Origin: Coleofasciculus sp. FACHB-T130
GTDB taxonomy: Bacteria > Cyanobacteriota > Cyanobacteriia > Cyanobacteriales > FACHB-T130
Direction of reading: 5' to 3'
NCBI RefSeq assembly: GCF_014695375.1
Contig: NZ_JACJOG010000023.1
Coordinates: 62,001 to 126,000 of the forward strand
DNA length: 64,000 bases
Positions within the stretch are counted from its first letter, which is position 1, and each line of letters begins with the position of its first letter. Below, piece by piece: positions 44,509 through 53,962 of this stretch. Position numbers and translations under genes: made by a program. Below the pieces are notes generated by a model. That model had not been told where the DNA came from. It ran no database searches and saw nothing but the letters and a program-made list of their open reading frames with translations.

Positions 44509-45935
44509 CGCTCAGTATTCTTGGAGTGGCATTGGCATTCTTTTTTCTCTCCTAGCTGCGAGCGAAAATAGAGACGATATAGCTGGCAGCTGGGACTTGC
44601 CCGATTTCCATCCATTTGGATCAATCCCATGCTTTCTAACTTATAGGCTGCGATCGCTTCTAATTGTACGCTCTCATCAGCAGTAACAACTTGTTGCAAA
44701 GCCGATGCTAATTGTGGTTCATCTTGGAGCATCACCAAATGACTCCGTAGATGGTCGCTATAAATCCCAGCGGGTGTAGGAGCCACTTGCAATAACTCCT
44801 CTAATGTCATCGCTCCTCGACGCAGGTGATAAAGCGCTACGCTTACCAAATAGGGATGTCCGCCCACCATTGCCATTAGTAGAGATGTGTAATTATTGCG
44901 GCAGGAAGTGCCATTTTGTGTCTCTATTTTATCGCTCCAATCAAGTCCATAGCGCTGTGCAAAATCCTGCACTTGTTCGCTTGAAAACTGTGGCAACCTA
45001 ATGGATATGCCAACATTGAATGGGGACTGATTCAGCTTTAGCGGAATATAAATTTCCGTACTATGAACAACCAAAAGTCTGAGCTTTTGCCAAACTTCTA
45101 CTGTCCGTGCTTGTTCGTGCCAAAATCGCAGCATCGGGAGAAAATCTAAGGCGATTTTGGGATGTTCAAAAACCCGATTTACTTCATTCAAAGCCAACAC
45201 CAGAGGGCTATTAACTTGCTTGAAAAGATAACCCTCAAAATAGATTTTGCAGCTAACTTTACTGCCCATATCCTCATCCCAAAACTCATCTATTAGGGGA
45301 TTCAAATTCAACTGTCTGCTGACATTGGCACAGAACCAGCGTAGGAATTTATCGAGGGAGGCAAAAACTGCTTCGTCGGCTTCCTGAAAATCTAAAGAGA
45401 CCGTTTTGTAACCAACATCTGTAGCGCGAGCTAGAATCCGGATAAGTAGCGAACTTTTCCCCATCTGCTTGGGTGCTTTGATGCGGAGCAGACATCCAGG
45501 TTGGGTAATCTCAGTGCAGGCGAGTTCTTCAATCGGGGGACGATTGATATAGAGAGGAGAATCTAGCGGTACAGGACCCCCAGGAAATTTTTGCTCGGTT
45601 TCTGTTTCTGACGCTATAAAATTATCTTCTACTCCTGTGTCTGTTTGCACCTCTTGCGCTCTATTTTGCTGTTCACCTGTCCGGTTTTGCTGGTGCAGGT
45701 TAACGAGTAAATGCAAATTTTTTTTCGTCACTCTCTGGTTGAGTGCTGCTGAGAGAGCCTGCCACAAGTGGGAGCCAACTTCTTTGAGGTAGGGGAGACT
45801 GTAAGCAGAATCCCGTGCCATTTCACGATAATCGTCTCCTAACCAAGAGCGACGCAGGATTAATCGCTCAACAGGACTGAGTTGCCGAAAAAGCAGAACT
45901 CTTTCTACGGCTTCCAGAACTTCATCTACATTCAT
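44505..45935 (-). CDS. AAA-like protein with N-terminal HTH-like (vMAP-N-type) domain
   Basis: The 476-residue product has an N-terminal helical domain ([20 protein letters not shown], with [19 protein letters not shown]), of the type described as the vWA-MoxR-associated protein N-terminal HTH (vMAP-N). A Gln-rich linker and an AAA_35-type domain follow, with Walker [10 protein letters not shown] (154-162). The Walker B region is LVLALNEVN: Asn250 and Asn253 replace the usual Asp residues. The C-terminal region has typical AAA_35 features ([27 protein letters not shown]). The stop overlaps the WD40-ATPase start by 4 nt, so the two are translationally coupled. Confidence 0.85.
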   Translation of the reverse strand: MNVDEVLEAVERVLLFRQLSPVERLILRRSWLGDDYREMARDSAYSLPYLKEVGSHLWQALSAALNQRVTKKNLHLLVNLHQQNRTGEQQNRAQEVQTDTGVEDNFIASETETEQKFPGGPVPLDSPLYINRPPIEELACTEITQPGCLLRIKAPKQMGKSSLLIRILARATDVGYKTVSLDFQEADEAVFASLDKFLRWFCANVSRQLNLNPLIDEFWDEDMGSKVSCKIYFEGYLFKQVNSPLVLALNEVNRVFEHPKIALDFLPMLRFWHEQARTVEVWQKLRLLVVHSTEIYIPLKLNQSPFNVGISIRLPQFSSEQVQDFAQRYGLDWSDKIETQNGTSCRNNYTSLLMAMVGGHPYLVSVALYHLRRGAMTLEELLQVAPTPAGIYSDHLRSHLVMLQDEPQLASALQQVVTADESVQLEAIAAYKLESMGLIQMDGNRASPSCQLYRLYFRSQLGEKKECQCHSKNTER

Positions 45936-46028
45936 GCGATGGCATCATTTGACGTAGAATCACATCTAGCAAGTTGTCTACAGAATTTTCGGTTCCTAAA
46001 ACCAAAAGTTCTATCTTAATATTCTTAC

Positions 46029-46044
46029 TTTTTATCGATAAAAA
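46029..46044. promoter_or_regulatory. Perfect palindrome upstream of the AAA-like operon
   Basis: TTTTTATCGATAAAAA lies 94 bases upstream of the ATG at 45935 in AT-rich DNA, within the 359-base gap 45936-46294. It may be an operator; no regulator gene is adjacent. The rest of the gap shows no gene. Confidence 0.35.
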
Positions 46045-46294
46045 TAGATAATTTTTGTACTTTTTATTTGTCAAATAAAGGGAAAATAGGCTAGTTTTCG
46101 GAACTGCCTTCGCTGTATTTTCCTGTAGTCAAGAGGTTAGTACAGGAATTAGGGGGTCTCTACTTAAGAATCAGATGGCAACCCAAACAACCACGGCAAA
46201 AGCATCTAGCCTCTTGTAAAGGTAATGATACCGCTCCCGCATGAGACCACCCTAAAAATTGGCAGGGTTTCAAGAGATTTGTCAATCAAGCAGC

Positions 46295-46870
46295 TTAAGT
46301 CGCTTTGTCTACCTGATGTTCTATTTCTGACACGACCCGTTCTAATTCATCAATGAGTGGTGATGAACCGGCTTTGCGAAATGCGCCAACCAAAGAGCGA
46401 TAATACCAAAGGGTTCCTTGTTTGCCTGCTTGGAAGCGTTCCCAAATTGCCTCGCCTACAATGTGATAATCAGTCAAAATCGAGCGGGCATTGTGGAGTT
46501 TATCGGCTGCTGAGACAAGACGCACCGAGGTTGAAGCAGTCGGGATATGGGCAATATAAGCTTCTTTGCGTTCCTGCCAAGGGGGTTTGGGTGTTGTGTC
46601 AGCATCGGTACAACCGTTGACAATTTCCGTAACGGTATCTCCAAACCGACGGCGAATTTCTTCTCGTGTCGCGGCACCGCCTTGGTCTTCGATGGCATCA
46701 TGGAGTAGGGCAGCGATCGCTTCATCTTCATTCGCCCCATGCTCTAAGGCAATACTGGTGACGCCGAGTAAATGGGAAATATAGGGAACACCTGAACCTT
46801 TGCGAATTTGGTTCGCGTGCAAGGCGGTGGCAAAGGTCAGGGCATCTGTAAAGCGTTGTGAGAGAATCAT
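46295..46870 (-). CDS. HD-domain hydrolase, small SpoT/MESH1-like
   Basis: The 191-residue single HD domain protein retains the hydrolase residues of SpoT-type enzymes in order: His33 (YISHLL), His57-Asp58 (LLHDAIED) with Glu61 and Asp62, and Asp123 (AADKLHNARS). The RKGSGVPYISH signature is typical of the ppGpp hydrolase side. No synthetase, TGS or ACT domain is present. It may therefore degrade (p)ppGpp or a related nucleotide; substrate not proven. The ATG at 46870 is the start. It lies between the AAA-like operon and a kinase locus. Confidence 0.8.
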   Translation of the reverse strand: MILSQRFTDALTFATALHANQIRKGSGVPYISHLLGVTSIALEHGANEDEAIAALLHDAIEDQGGAATREEIRRRFGDTVTEIVNGCTDADTTPKPPWQERKEAYIAHIPTASTSVRLVSAADKLHNARSILTDYHIVGEAIWERFQAGKQGTLWYYRSLVGAFRKAGSSPLIDELERVVSEIEHQVDKAT

Positions 46871-46976
46871 TTTAATTTTGGGTAATGGGTAACAATCGAT
46901 CGTTTTTAGTCGTTGGTATGTGGCTGCTGACGAATGACAAATGACCCATTACTAATTCCCAACTACTTACCGATCT

Positions 46977-47633
46977 TTAGTGTAAGCCTGCCTCCCAAAT
47001 GCCAATATAAACGCGATCGCCCTTATCCCGCTCAATCACTCCCCGCAGGGACTCTAGAGAAAAAAAGAATTTGGGAGACTGACGCTGCTGCACCTGTTGT
47101 AAACCCTGCTTGATGGCGTCGTTGAGCTTGCAACCCAACATACTATTCAACGTCACTAGGACGATCTCGCTATTCACCCATTGGGCAAAAGATGCTTCAG
47201 TTTGGCGTATGAGTCCAGAATTTTTATCAAATAAAAAACCCAGGCTCACCTGATCTGGGATTAATTGATAGGATATGGCACGAGTATTCGGCCAGTAACC
47301 TCTAGTGGTTACGCCGGGACTGCCGAGTATTCGTTGGACAACGCTATTATGTACTCCTGGTTGAAATCCTGGAACGCCAACGCCCATCGGAATATCCTGA
47401 CAAATATTGGCATTAAAATCGTCCAGGGTTGGCTCTGGACTCAATTCCGGTGGTATTTTTTCTAAAACCCGTGAAGGTGTATAAGGCTGAGCGCTCAGAA
47501 AAATGCTTGCTGATACTACCAGCGGTTTTGGCAAGTGCTGAGGAAAAACTAATCCCTGTGCTGGTTTAGTAAACAGTAAACCAGCAAAAATATAGGCACC
47601 CATCAACATCATTCGGTGAGGCGGTTTCACCAT
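46977..47633 (-). CDS. Exported protein, unknown, next to a Ser/Thr kinase
   Basis: The 218-residue product has an N-terminal hydrophobic segment (MMLMGAYIFAGLLFTKPAQG), likely a signal. The C-terminal domain (about 90-218) has GSPGVTTRGYWPNTRAISYQ, then VSLGFLFDKNSGLIRQTEAS, NSMLGCKLNDAIKQGLQQVQ and ends YIGIWEAGLH. From memory, domains of this type form the C-terminal part of some cyanobacterial Ser/Thr kinases; here it stands alone beside such a kinase. Start ATG at 47633 with AAGGA just before it. Function unknown. Confidence 0.6.
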   Translation of the reverse strand: MVKPPHRMMLMGAYIFAGLLFTKPAQGLVFPQHLPKPLVVSASIFLSAQPYTPSRVLEKIPPELSPEPTLDDFNANICQDIPMGVGVPGFQPGVHNSVVQRILGSPGVTTRGYWPNTRAISYQLIPDQVSLGFLFDKNSGLIRQTEASFAQWVNSEIVLVTLNSMLGCKLNDAIKQGLQQVQQRQSPKFFFSLESLRGVIERDKGDRVYIGIWEAGLH

Positions 47634-47940
47634 GTCCTTAGAATTTTTTTTGCATTAGGTATTTACTCATAAAAAGCTGCCCTTTCATCCCAGAACATGG
47701 TAAAAGGACAAAAACTAGCAGTCTTCGCTTCTCAGTCTTACCTGGATCTGACGCCAAAGCGATCGCTCTAAGTTCCCCACGGTCTTAAGGATGCAGCGCA
47801 TCCAGATTCTCGTTTTTCCGGGCGTCAGCGCCCAAAAACGAGGGAAACTAGGTTTTATTTGAGTGCAATGAGTTTCAGGATGCGATCGCATCCCGAACTG
47901 ACAACTTCAAGATTCGGCTATCGGAGCCATCTTTTCTCTG
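47634..47940. other. Intergenic region with tandem hairpins
   Basis: GGATGC-AGC-GCATCC (47789-47803) is followed by CTCGTTTTT (47809-47817) pairing with AAAAACGAG (about 47834-47842), around an inner GGGCG-TCAG-CGCCC hairpin. HIP1 sites lie nearby. It may terminate the Ser/Thr kinase transcript, which ends at 47941 on the minus strand. Confidence 0.45.
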
Positions 47941-48963
47941 TCACTTTTGACAAGCTTTTCGCAAGCGATCGCGCCAATTATGATTATCTTTTAATCTGTC
48001 TTCTTGCGCTTTTCGGAATCGCTCCCGCCACTCATTACTACCATTTAATTTATTTTCTTGTGCTTCACGCAATCGCTCCTGCAATTGGACAAGAGGACTG
48101 GGGTTAGCATTTAGGGGAGGTAAGATTCCCAACAATGCTAGCCATTCCTGCACTGACTGAGGGCGATCTTCTGGTTTTAAGGCCATACCTTTGACGATAG
48201 CGTAATTTACGCGATCGCCGAGGAGAGAATTAATGCGTTTGGGTGGTGTGAGTTCCATCCCATACGCTCTCATTGGTGAAGGTGTAGGTACTTGAGCCGT
48301 TAATAAGGTATAAAGCGTTGCAGCTAAAGAATAAACATCCGTGTAAGCACTGCGTTTGGAGCGCCAGTCATACTGCTCAATCGGGGCAAAGCCGCTGGAG
48401 CAAAATTCTGTCTGTGTTTGGGTGATATCTGGGGTAAACTCGCGGGCAATGCCAAAGTCAACGAGAACCGCTTCAAAGACACCCTCTATGTCAGAAGTGA
48501 CAACATCGGCATTTTTACAACGCAGCATGATGTTGAGTGGCTTGACATCCCGATGTAGTAAACCATTGTTGTGAACTAGCGTCAGGGCGTCACCTATCTG
48601 CTGAATGTAGCGCAATGCTTCCGCCTCGCACATTGCCCCTTTCTGCCAAACTCGATGGGCTAGACTTTCTCCGGCAATATATTCCATCACAATGCACCAC
48701 AGCCCATCCTCTTGAATAACTTCATCAATTTTGACGATATGAGGATGATTAAATTTGGCTAACCGCACCGCTTCATTCAGAAAATCCTGCTGAAATTTGC
48801 CGAAGTCGTGTTGGCGTTGCAGAACGTGGTTGAGGGTTTTGATGACAAGCAAATTGCCTTTTTTGTTTTTAACTAAATGCGCGATCCCAAAACCACCTTG
48901 TCCAAGCACTTTTTCAATCGTGTACTTGCCGTTTTGTAACTTCTGCCCAGGATTCCAAGCCAT
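47941..48963 (-). CDS. Ser/Thr protein kinase
   Basis: The 340-residue Hanks-type kinase has the glycine loop GQGGFG (21-26), the ATP-binding Lys42 (VIKTLN) and the catalytic loop HRDVKPLN. DFGIARE is the metal-binding DFG motif, and APIEQYD is the usual cyanobacterial activation segment. The kinase domain (about 14-275) is followed by a Pro-containing linker and a charged tail of repeated RER-R-AQE-like units (LREAQENKL, FRKAQEDRL, LRKACQK). No membrane segment. The ATG at 48963 fits the common MAWNPGQ start with GGGAG upstream; the TTG at 49020 is less likely. Targets unknown. Confidence 0.9.
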   Translation of the reverse strand: MAWNPGQKLQNGKYTIEKVLGQGGFGIAHLVKNKKGNLLVIKTLNHVLQRQHDFGKFQQDFLNEAVRLAKFNHPHIVKIDEVIQEDGLWCIVMEYIAGESLAHRVWQKGAMCEAEALRYIQQIGDALTLVHNNGLLHRDVKPLNIMLRCKNADVVTSDIEGVFEAVLVDFGIAREFTPDITQTQTEFCSSGFAPIEQYDWRSKRSAYTDVYSLAATLYTLLTAQVPTPSPMRAYGMELTPPKRINSLLGDRVNYAIVKGMALKPEDRPQSVQEWLALLGILPPLNANPSPLVQLQERLREAQENKLNGSNEWRERFRKAQEDRLKDNHNWRDRLRKACQK

Positions 48964-49156
48964 TATTTCTGACTCCCTTGCGCTTGCATCGATTTTGGCG
49001 CGGTCTGAAGAAGTATTCAATTTAACTTAGTACAAGTGTACTATGGTTAAAGTACAAATACAAGCGATCGCGCTTTAGCCTAAGCAAAAAGCAATCTTCA
49101 TGGCTGTGATACTCTACCGTGAAGCTCGGTAGTTGAGAACTGCTCTAAATGACAGT

Positions 49157-50704
49157 TTAATTGGCAAAATACGCAGTCGCATCGTCTAACTCCTCGGTAG
49201 ACATCTGACTGTTCAATGGCAACAGCACAGTAAAAGTAGTGCCTACCCCAACTTCACTACTGACAGAAATCTGACCGCCGTGCAAGTCCACGAATTTTTT
49301 AACAATTGATAATCCCAGCCCTGTACCGGGAATCTTGCCAACATTTTTGGCTCGGTGAAACACTTCAAATAGTTGTTCTTGGTCGGTTGGAGGAATGCCA
49401 ATTCCTTCATCTTTAATTTGAATTGTTGCCTGTCCATCATGACAAGAAAGTTCAAGCTGGACAGTGCCGCCTTGCGGTGAATACTTAATTGCATTCGAGA
49501 CCAAATTTGTCAGAATATGCCATAGAAGTTTTTGATCCATGCACACCTGGGCACATTTACATTTACTGACAAAGATGAGCGTGTGTTCCTTCTCAGTCGT
49601 AAACTGAATTTCCTCCATCAAATCGTGGCAAAATTGTTTTAATTCAAAAGGCTCTATGTTAATCTCTAATTCTCCAACTTCTGCTCGACTAATTGTTAAA
49701 ACATCTTCTAACAACTGCGTCATCTGTTTAGCAGCTGAACGAATGCGATTGAAATATAAAGCTTTTTGTTCTTCAGTCGCTTTGTAGTTGTAGTGTTCAA
49801 GGAGTTCGGCAGACATGAGGATTGTGTTGAGGGGATTGCGAAACTCATGAGCCATCATTGAAACAAAGTAAAATTTCCCTTCGTTTAGTTCTTTTTCTTT
49901 TTCCAAAGCAATGCGAACTTCTTCTGCTCGGTTCCGTTCCGTAATGTCCCGGCAGTTTACAACAATTCTAGGAATTCCTGAATGAGGGATAAAATTTTTG
50001 CAAATGGCTTCCAATATCTGCCAAAAGCCATTTTGATGAAGAACTTTAAATTCTATAGATAGGGTAATATTTGGGTTTTCAACTGCTTGATTGAGAGTCT
50101 GAATAACCCTTACTACATTTTCAGGATGAATAAAATCATAGAGGTTTTTGCTAACTAGCTCTTCCGGTTCGTAACCTAAAACTTTCTCAACGGATGGACT
50201 TGTGTAATAAATAGTGCCATCAGTATCTAGAACAGCGATGATGTCTAAGGCATTTTCGATCAGTAAGCGGAAGCGTTCATCATTTTCCCGTAAAGCTTGT
50301 TCTGCTTCGCGCCGTTTGCGCCGCTCAACGGCTTCGCGCAACTCGCGTTCAACTGCGGGAATTAATCGCGCCAGCTTGCCTTTCATCAAGTAGTCAGACG
50401 CTCCAGCTTTCATCGCAGCGACTGCGACATCCTCTCCAATGTTGCCGGAAACAATAATGAATGGTAAATCTAGCCCTTTGTCTTTCAACAAAGTTAAAGC
50501 AGCAGGAGCGCTAAAAGTGGGCATTGAGTAGTCTGATATGACAATATCCCAATGTTGTTTATCTAGTGCTGTATTCATGGCAGCAGCTGTATCTACCCGC
50601 TCGTAAATCGGCTCGTAACCACCGTGCTCTAGTTCGTTGAGCAGTAATTCAGCATCATCTTCTAAATCTTCAACGATGAGAACTCGCAGCGGTTGATTCA
50701 TCAT
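49157..50704 (-). CDS. REC-PAS histidine kinase
   Basis: The 515-residue product has an N-terminal receiver with acceptor Asp58 (VISDYSMP), a PAS domain (about 140-260; IENALDIIAVLDTDGTIYYT) and PAC. HisKA carries His286 (MMAHEFRNPL), and HATPase_c has NLVSNAIKYSP, KDEGIGIP and GTGLGLSIV. No membrane segments. The start ATG at 50704 overlaps the end of the upstream Rcp1-like regulator by 4 nt, so the two are coupled. This is the last gene of a three-gene set headed by the ethylene-receptor-type kinase. The receiver may accept phosphate from that kinase. Confidence 0.9.
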   Translation of the reverse strand: MMNQPLRVLIVEDLEDDAELLLNELEHGGYEPIYERVDTAAAMNTALDKQHWDIVISDYSMPTFSAPAALTLLKDKGLDLPFIIVSGNIGEDVAVAAMKAGASDYLMKGKLARLIPAVERELREAVERRKRREAEQALRENDERFRLLIENALDIIAVLDTDGTIYYTSPSVEKVLGYEPEELVSKNLYDFIHPENVVRVIQTLNQAVENPNITLSIEFKVLHQNGFWQILEAICKNFIPHSGIPRIVVNCRDITERNRAEEVRIALEKEKELNEGKFYFVSMMAHEFRNPLNTILMSAELLEHYNYKATEEQKALYFNRIRSAAKQMTQLLEDVLTISRAEVGELEINIEPFELKQFCHDLMEEIQFTTEKEHTLIFVSKCKCAQVCMDQKLLWHILTNLVSNAIKYSPQGGTVQLELSCHDGQATIQIKDEGIGIPPTDQEQLFEVFHRAKNVGKIPGTGLGLSIVKKFVDLHGGQISVSSEVGVGTTFTVLLPLNSQMSTEELDDATAYFAN

Positions 50705-51147
50705 ATTCCTAGTAACGGCGGGGCTTCATTGAAAAGCAGCCAATACATTCCCAACTGCTTTACTGCTGTCATAAATTGTACATAATCTACAGGTTTGCGA
50801 ATGTAACTGTTACAACCGAAGCTATAGCCGTTGAGTCGGTCTTGCTCCTCTGTTGATGTCGTGAGAATGACGACTGGCAAGAGTTTTGTCAGATCGTTGG
50901 CACGCAGTCGTTGCAACACTTCTAAACCATCAATTCTGGGCATTTTTATATCTAGTAGAACGACTGCGGGTAGTCTGTTAATGTCCCTGTCAGTGTACCT
51001 ACCTGTACCAAACAGATAATCGAGTGCCTCTACTCCATCGCGGGCTACTACAACATTGTATGGAATACCGCTTTGATCCAAAGCAAGTAAGGTAAGCTCT
51101 TCATCGTCAGGATTATCTTCCACCAATAGGATGTGTCGGTTATTCAA
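50701..51147 (-). CDS. Rcp1-like response regulator
   Basis: The 148-residue single-domain receiver has acidic pocket residues near 10-15 (EDNPDDEE), acceptor Asp66 (LLDIKMP) and the conserved Lys in IRKPVDY. The length, FGTGRYTDR insertion and C-terminal LGMYWLLFNEAPP match the Rcp1/phytochrome-regulator group, which lacks a DNA-binding output. Phosphate flow from the adjacent kinases is likely. The start is TTG at 51147. It sits 41 bases after the ethylene-receptor-type kinase. Confidence 0.9.
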   Translation of the reverse strand: MNNRHILLVEDNPDDEELTLLALDQSGIPYNVVVARDGVEALDYLFGTGRYTDRDINRLPAVVLLDIKMPRIDGLEVLQRLRANDLTKLLPVVILTTSTEEQDRLNGYSFGCNSYIRKPVDYVQFMTAVKQLGMYWLLFNEAPPLLGI

Positions 51148-51188
51148 TTTATTTTCCGTTTAGAAGCTAAGTTTAAATTCTGCCCGCC

Positions 51189-53621
51189 TTAGAGCGTGAA
51201 ATAAAAAGTTGCACCTTGTTCTACTGCGCTTTCGGCCCATACTCGACCACCGTGGCGGTGAACGATTCGCTGGACAGTTGCCAGTCCAATGCCAGTTCCG
51301 GGGAACTCAGTCATTGAGTGTAGGCGCTGAAAGGCTCCAAACAATTTGTTGGCATAAGCCATGTCAAAGCCAGCGCCATTGTCACGTACAAAATAAGCAG
51401 GTTGAGAATCTATCTTTAGTGTGATGCCAAATTCAATACAAGCATATGAGCGATTTGACGTAAATTTCCAGGCGTTATGAAGTAGATTTTCCAGAATTAT
51501 TCGTAGAAGCCGCGCATCCCCTTGTGCAACAATGCCTGGAGCGATCGCAACTTCAACGGGTCGTTCCGGTTGCGACTGTCTTAGTTCAATGACAATCTCA
51601 GAAGCGATCGCGCTTAAATCAACTTCCGTGGTACGCATCTCGGTGCGTGTCACCCGCGAAAGCTCCAGCAGGTCATCAATGAGTTCTCCCATTCGCTGGC
51701 TGCCTGCACGAATCCGATGCAGGTAGTGTTTGCCTTTCTCATCCAGCGTGTCAGCGTAGCGCTCCAAAAGCGCCTGACTAAACCCATCAACACTCCGCAG
51801 TGGCGCACGTAAATCGTGGGACACCGAATAAGAAAAAGCTTCCAGTTCCCGATTGGCGGCTTCGAGTTGTGCAGTCCGTTCGACCACCCGGCGTTCCAAG
51901 TCTTGATTGAGTTGTGTAATTTCCTGCTGGAATCGTTTGCGATCGCTAATGTCTTCAATAATGGAAATAAAGTACCTGAGTTCACCTGCACAATTACGCA
52001 CAACCGATCCAGTCAGATTAATCCAGACTGGGGAGGTGTCTTTGCGGATGTAGCGCTTTTCCATTGAGTATGTTGAAATCTCACCAGCTAACATTCGACC
52101 AACATTTTCGAGGTCAGTATTGAGGTCATCAGGGTGAGTAATATCTTGGAAAGTTCGTTCTAAAAGTTCCTCACGAGTGTAACCAGTAATATCGCAAAGC
52201 TTTTGGTTCACCAGTCGCCATTGTCCATTCCTTTCTACCTCTGCAATACCGACAGCAGCTTGATTGAAAGTGGCACGGAATCGTTGCTCGCTGTTCCGCA
52301 AGGCTTCTTCCACCTGCTTCAGTCCAGTAATGTCCCGGGAGATACCCAGTACAGAATTGATTAAACCGTCTTCGGTAAATTCTGCAACCAGGCGAGATTG
52401 ATAATATTTCAGACCATTCGGTGTCGGAAACTGAAATTCAACAACATTCTCTTGACCCGTTTCAAAAACTTGGCGGAAAATGCTTTCCCATTGGGAGACG
52501 AGATCCTCAGACATTCCTAATTCGCGATTCGTTTTGCCGATAAATACCTCAGACGGTACTCCTGTTGCCAGTTCCACTGCTGAGTTGACATAGATATGAC
52601 GTAAATGTCGATCGAACCGGGCAATGATATCTGGAGTATTTTCGATTAGTGCTTTGAGTTCTTGTTCTCGTTGGTGTAGTGCTGCTTGCGCCTGTTTACG
52701 CTCAGCAATTTCAGCTTCTAACGATGCGTTTATGGTTGTTAATTCTGCCGTTCGTTCCCGAACCCGAATTTCTAGTTGCTCGTAAGCTCGCTGTAATGCT
52801 TCTTCTGCCCGTTTGCGCTCGGTAATTTCCCGACCTTCTGGAATTAATAGCACCACTTGTCCTGTCTCGTCTTTCACAGGTTTGAGCGAGGCATCAACAA
52901 ACATTGTGCCTTGAGGAGTGGGCAGATTCCCTTCAAAACGAACAAAGTTACCGTTTGCTGCTTCGGTAATCGCTGCTTTCCACTGATTCAGGAATTCGGT
53001 GGGTAGGTTCCAAACTTCATCCCAAAATGGACGACCGACTATATCCGCCGCCTTAATTCCAACGAACTCTAGCGCTGTTTGATTAATCTCTAAGACAGTG
53101 CCATCCGGTTTTAGTAATCCAATGAATTGAAATGTTTGGTTAAAAATGGCGCGGAACCGTCTTTCACTTTCGCGTAGCGCTTCCTCCACTTGCTGACGCT
53201 CTAGTATTTCGTTTCTCAGCGCCAGGTTTACCGCTTCTAATTCTGCTGGACTAGGGAGAACCAGCGCTTTAGGGATCAATTCTGACAGCAGCACCGCCGT
53301 ACCGAGGGAGACAATTGCAGTAAAAGCTTTGATCCATCCGGCTAGCCAGTAAGTAGGATGCCACAGCGTCCAGATTTCCATTAGATGAGTGGTGCCGCAG
53401 GCGATGATAAAGCTGCCAAACAGCAGAAAAATCCAGTTAAAAGGCACATCTCGTCTTTTGTAGACGAAATAGACCAGCATGAATGAAATCGAATAATATG
53501 CCAGCGCAATCAAAGCATCTGACGAAACATGAAGCCAAACTAAATCTGGCTTCCATAGATAGCAGTGTCCGTGGGGAATAAACCCTGCTGAAGCCAAAAG
53601 GGTTCTCAGGAAATCTGGCAT
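51189..53621 (-). CDS. Ethylene-receptor-type histidine kinase (ETR1-like N-terminus)
   Basis: The 810-residue kinase has three membrane helices at about residues 35-54, 62-85 and 93-115, with Asp35, Tyr42, Ile45, Ile72, Cys75 and His79 (ACGTTH). These match ETR1 D25, Y32, I35, I62, C65 and H69; ETR1 P36 is Ser46. Copper-bound ethylene sensing is therefore plausible. Three PAS domains (about 150-570) and coiled coils follow, then HisKA with His602 (SVSHDLRAP) and HATPase_c (GTGIGLATV). No receiver or GAF. It starts at the ATG at 53621 and heads a three-gene set with the Rcp1-like regulator. Confidence 0.85.
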   Translation of the reverse strand: MPDFLRTLLASAGFIPHGHCYLWKPDLVWLHVSSDALIALAYYSISFMLVYFVYKRRDVPFNWIFLLFGSFIIACGTTHLMEIWTLWHPTYWLAGWIKAFTAIVSLGTAVLLSELIPKALVLPSPAELEAVNLALRNEILERQQVEEALRESERRFRAIFNQTFQFIGLLKPDGTVLEINQTALEFVGIKAADIVGRPFWDEVWNLPTEFLNQWKAAITEAANGNFVRFEGNLPTPQGTMFVDASLKPVKDETGQVVLLIPEGREITERKRAEEALQRAYEQLEIRVRERTAELTTINASLEAEIAERKQAQAALHQREQELKALIENTPDIIARFDRHLRHIYVNSAVELATGVPSEVFIGKTNRELGMSEDLVSQWESIFRQVFETGQENVVEFQFPTPNGLKYYQSRLVAEFTEDGLINSVLGISRDITGLKQVEEALRNSEQRFRATFNQAAVGIAEVERNGQWRLVNQKLCDITGYTREELLERTFQDITHPDDLNTDLENVGRMLAGEISTYSMEKRYIRKDTSPVWINLTGSVVRNCAGELRYFISIIEDISDRKRFQQEITQLNQDLERRVVERTAQLEAANRELEAFSYSVSHDLRAPLRSVDGFSQALLERYADTLDEKGKHYLHRIRAGSQRMGELIDDLLELSRVTRTEMRTTEVDLSAIASEIVIELRQSQPERPVEVAIAPGIVAQGDARLLRIILENLLHNAWKFTSNRSYACIEFGITLKIDSQPAYFVRDNGAGFDMAYANKLFGAFQRLHSMTEFPGTGIGLATVQRIVHRHGGRVWAESAVEQGATFYFTL

Positions 53622-53962
53622 GAAGTGTCCCTCATGTTGTGCTTGGTGATAAGATTTTCCTCGCCAATTCTCGTCTTCAGTTAGGCTAAGGGCGATCGCA
53701 TTTCTTGGCAGTGATTCGTTTCACACGACTACCGCAATCATTGCGTCAAATAGTGTCTGTGATGCCAGTGCCTCACGCGCACTGGCACCGGAAAGGCAAA
53801 ACAAAAATGAAGGATGGGGGATGCATAAAACTAGCGCCATGTTTCGGGCGATTAGGCTAGAATTGTTAAGGCTTCTTTACAGGATTTATGTTAAATCCCA
53901 AATTCTGTTAATAAGCCAAGAGACATCTATTTCAATCTCAACACCCTCTCTGGCACGCTTCT
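53622..53962. other. Divergent region with a hairpin upstream of typA
   Basis: TGCCAGTGC (53763-53771) pairs with GCACTGGCA (53779-53787). It lies in the shared upstream region of the ethylene-receptor-type kinase and typA. No known riboswitch was recognised. Confidence 0.4.
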
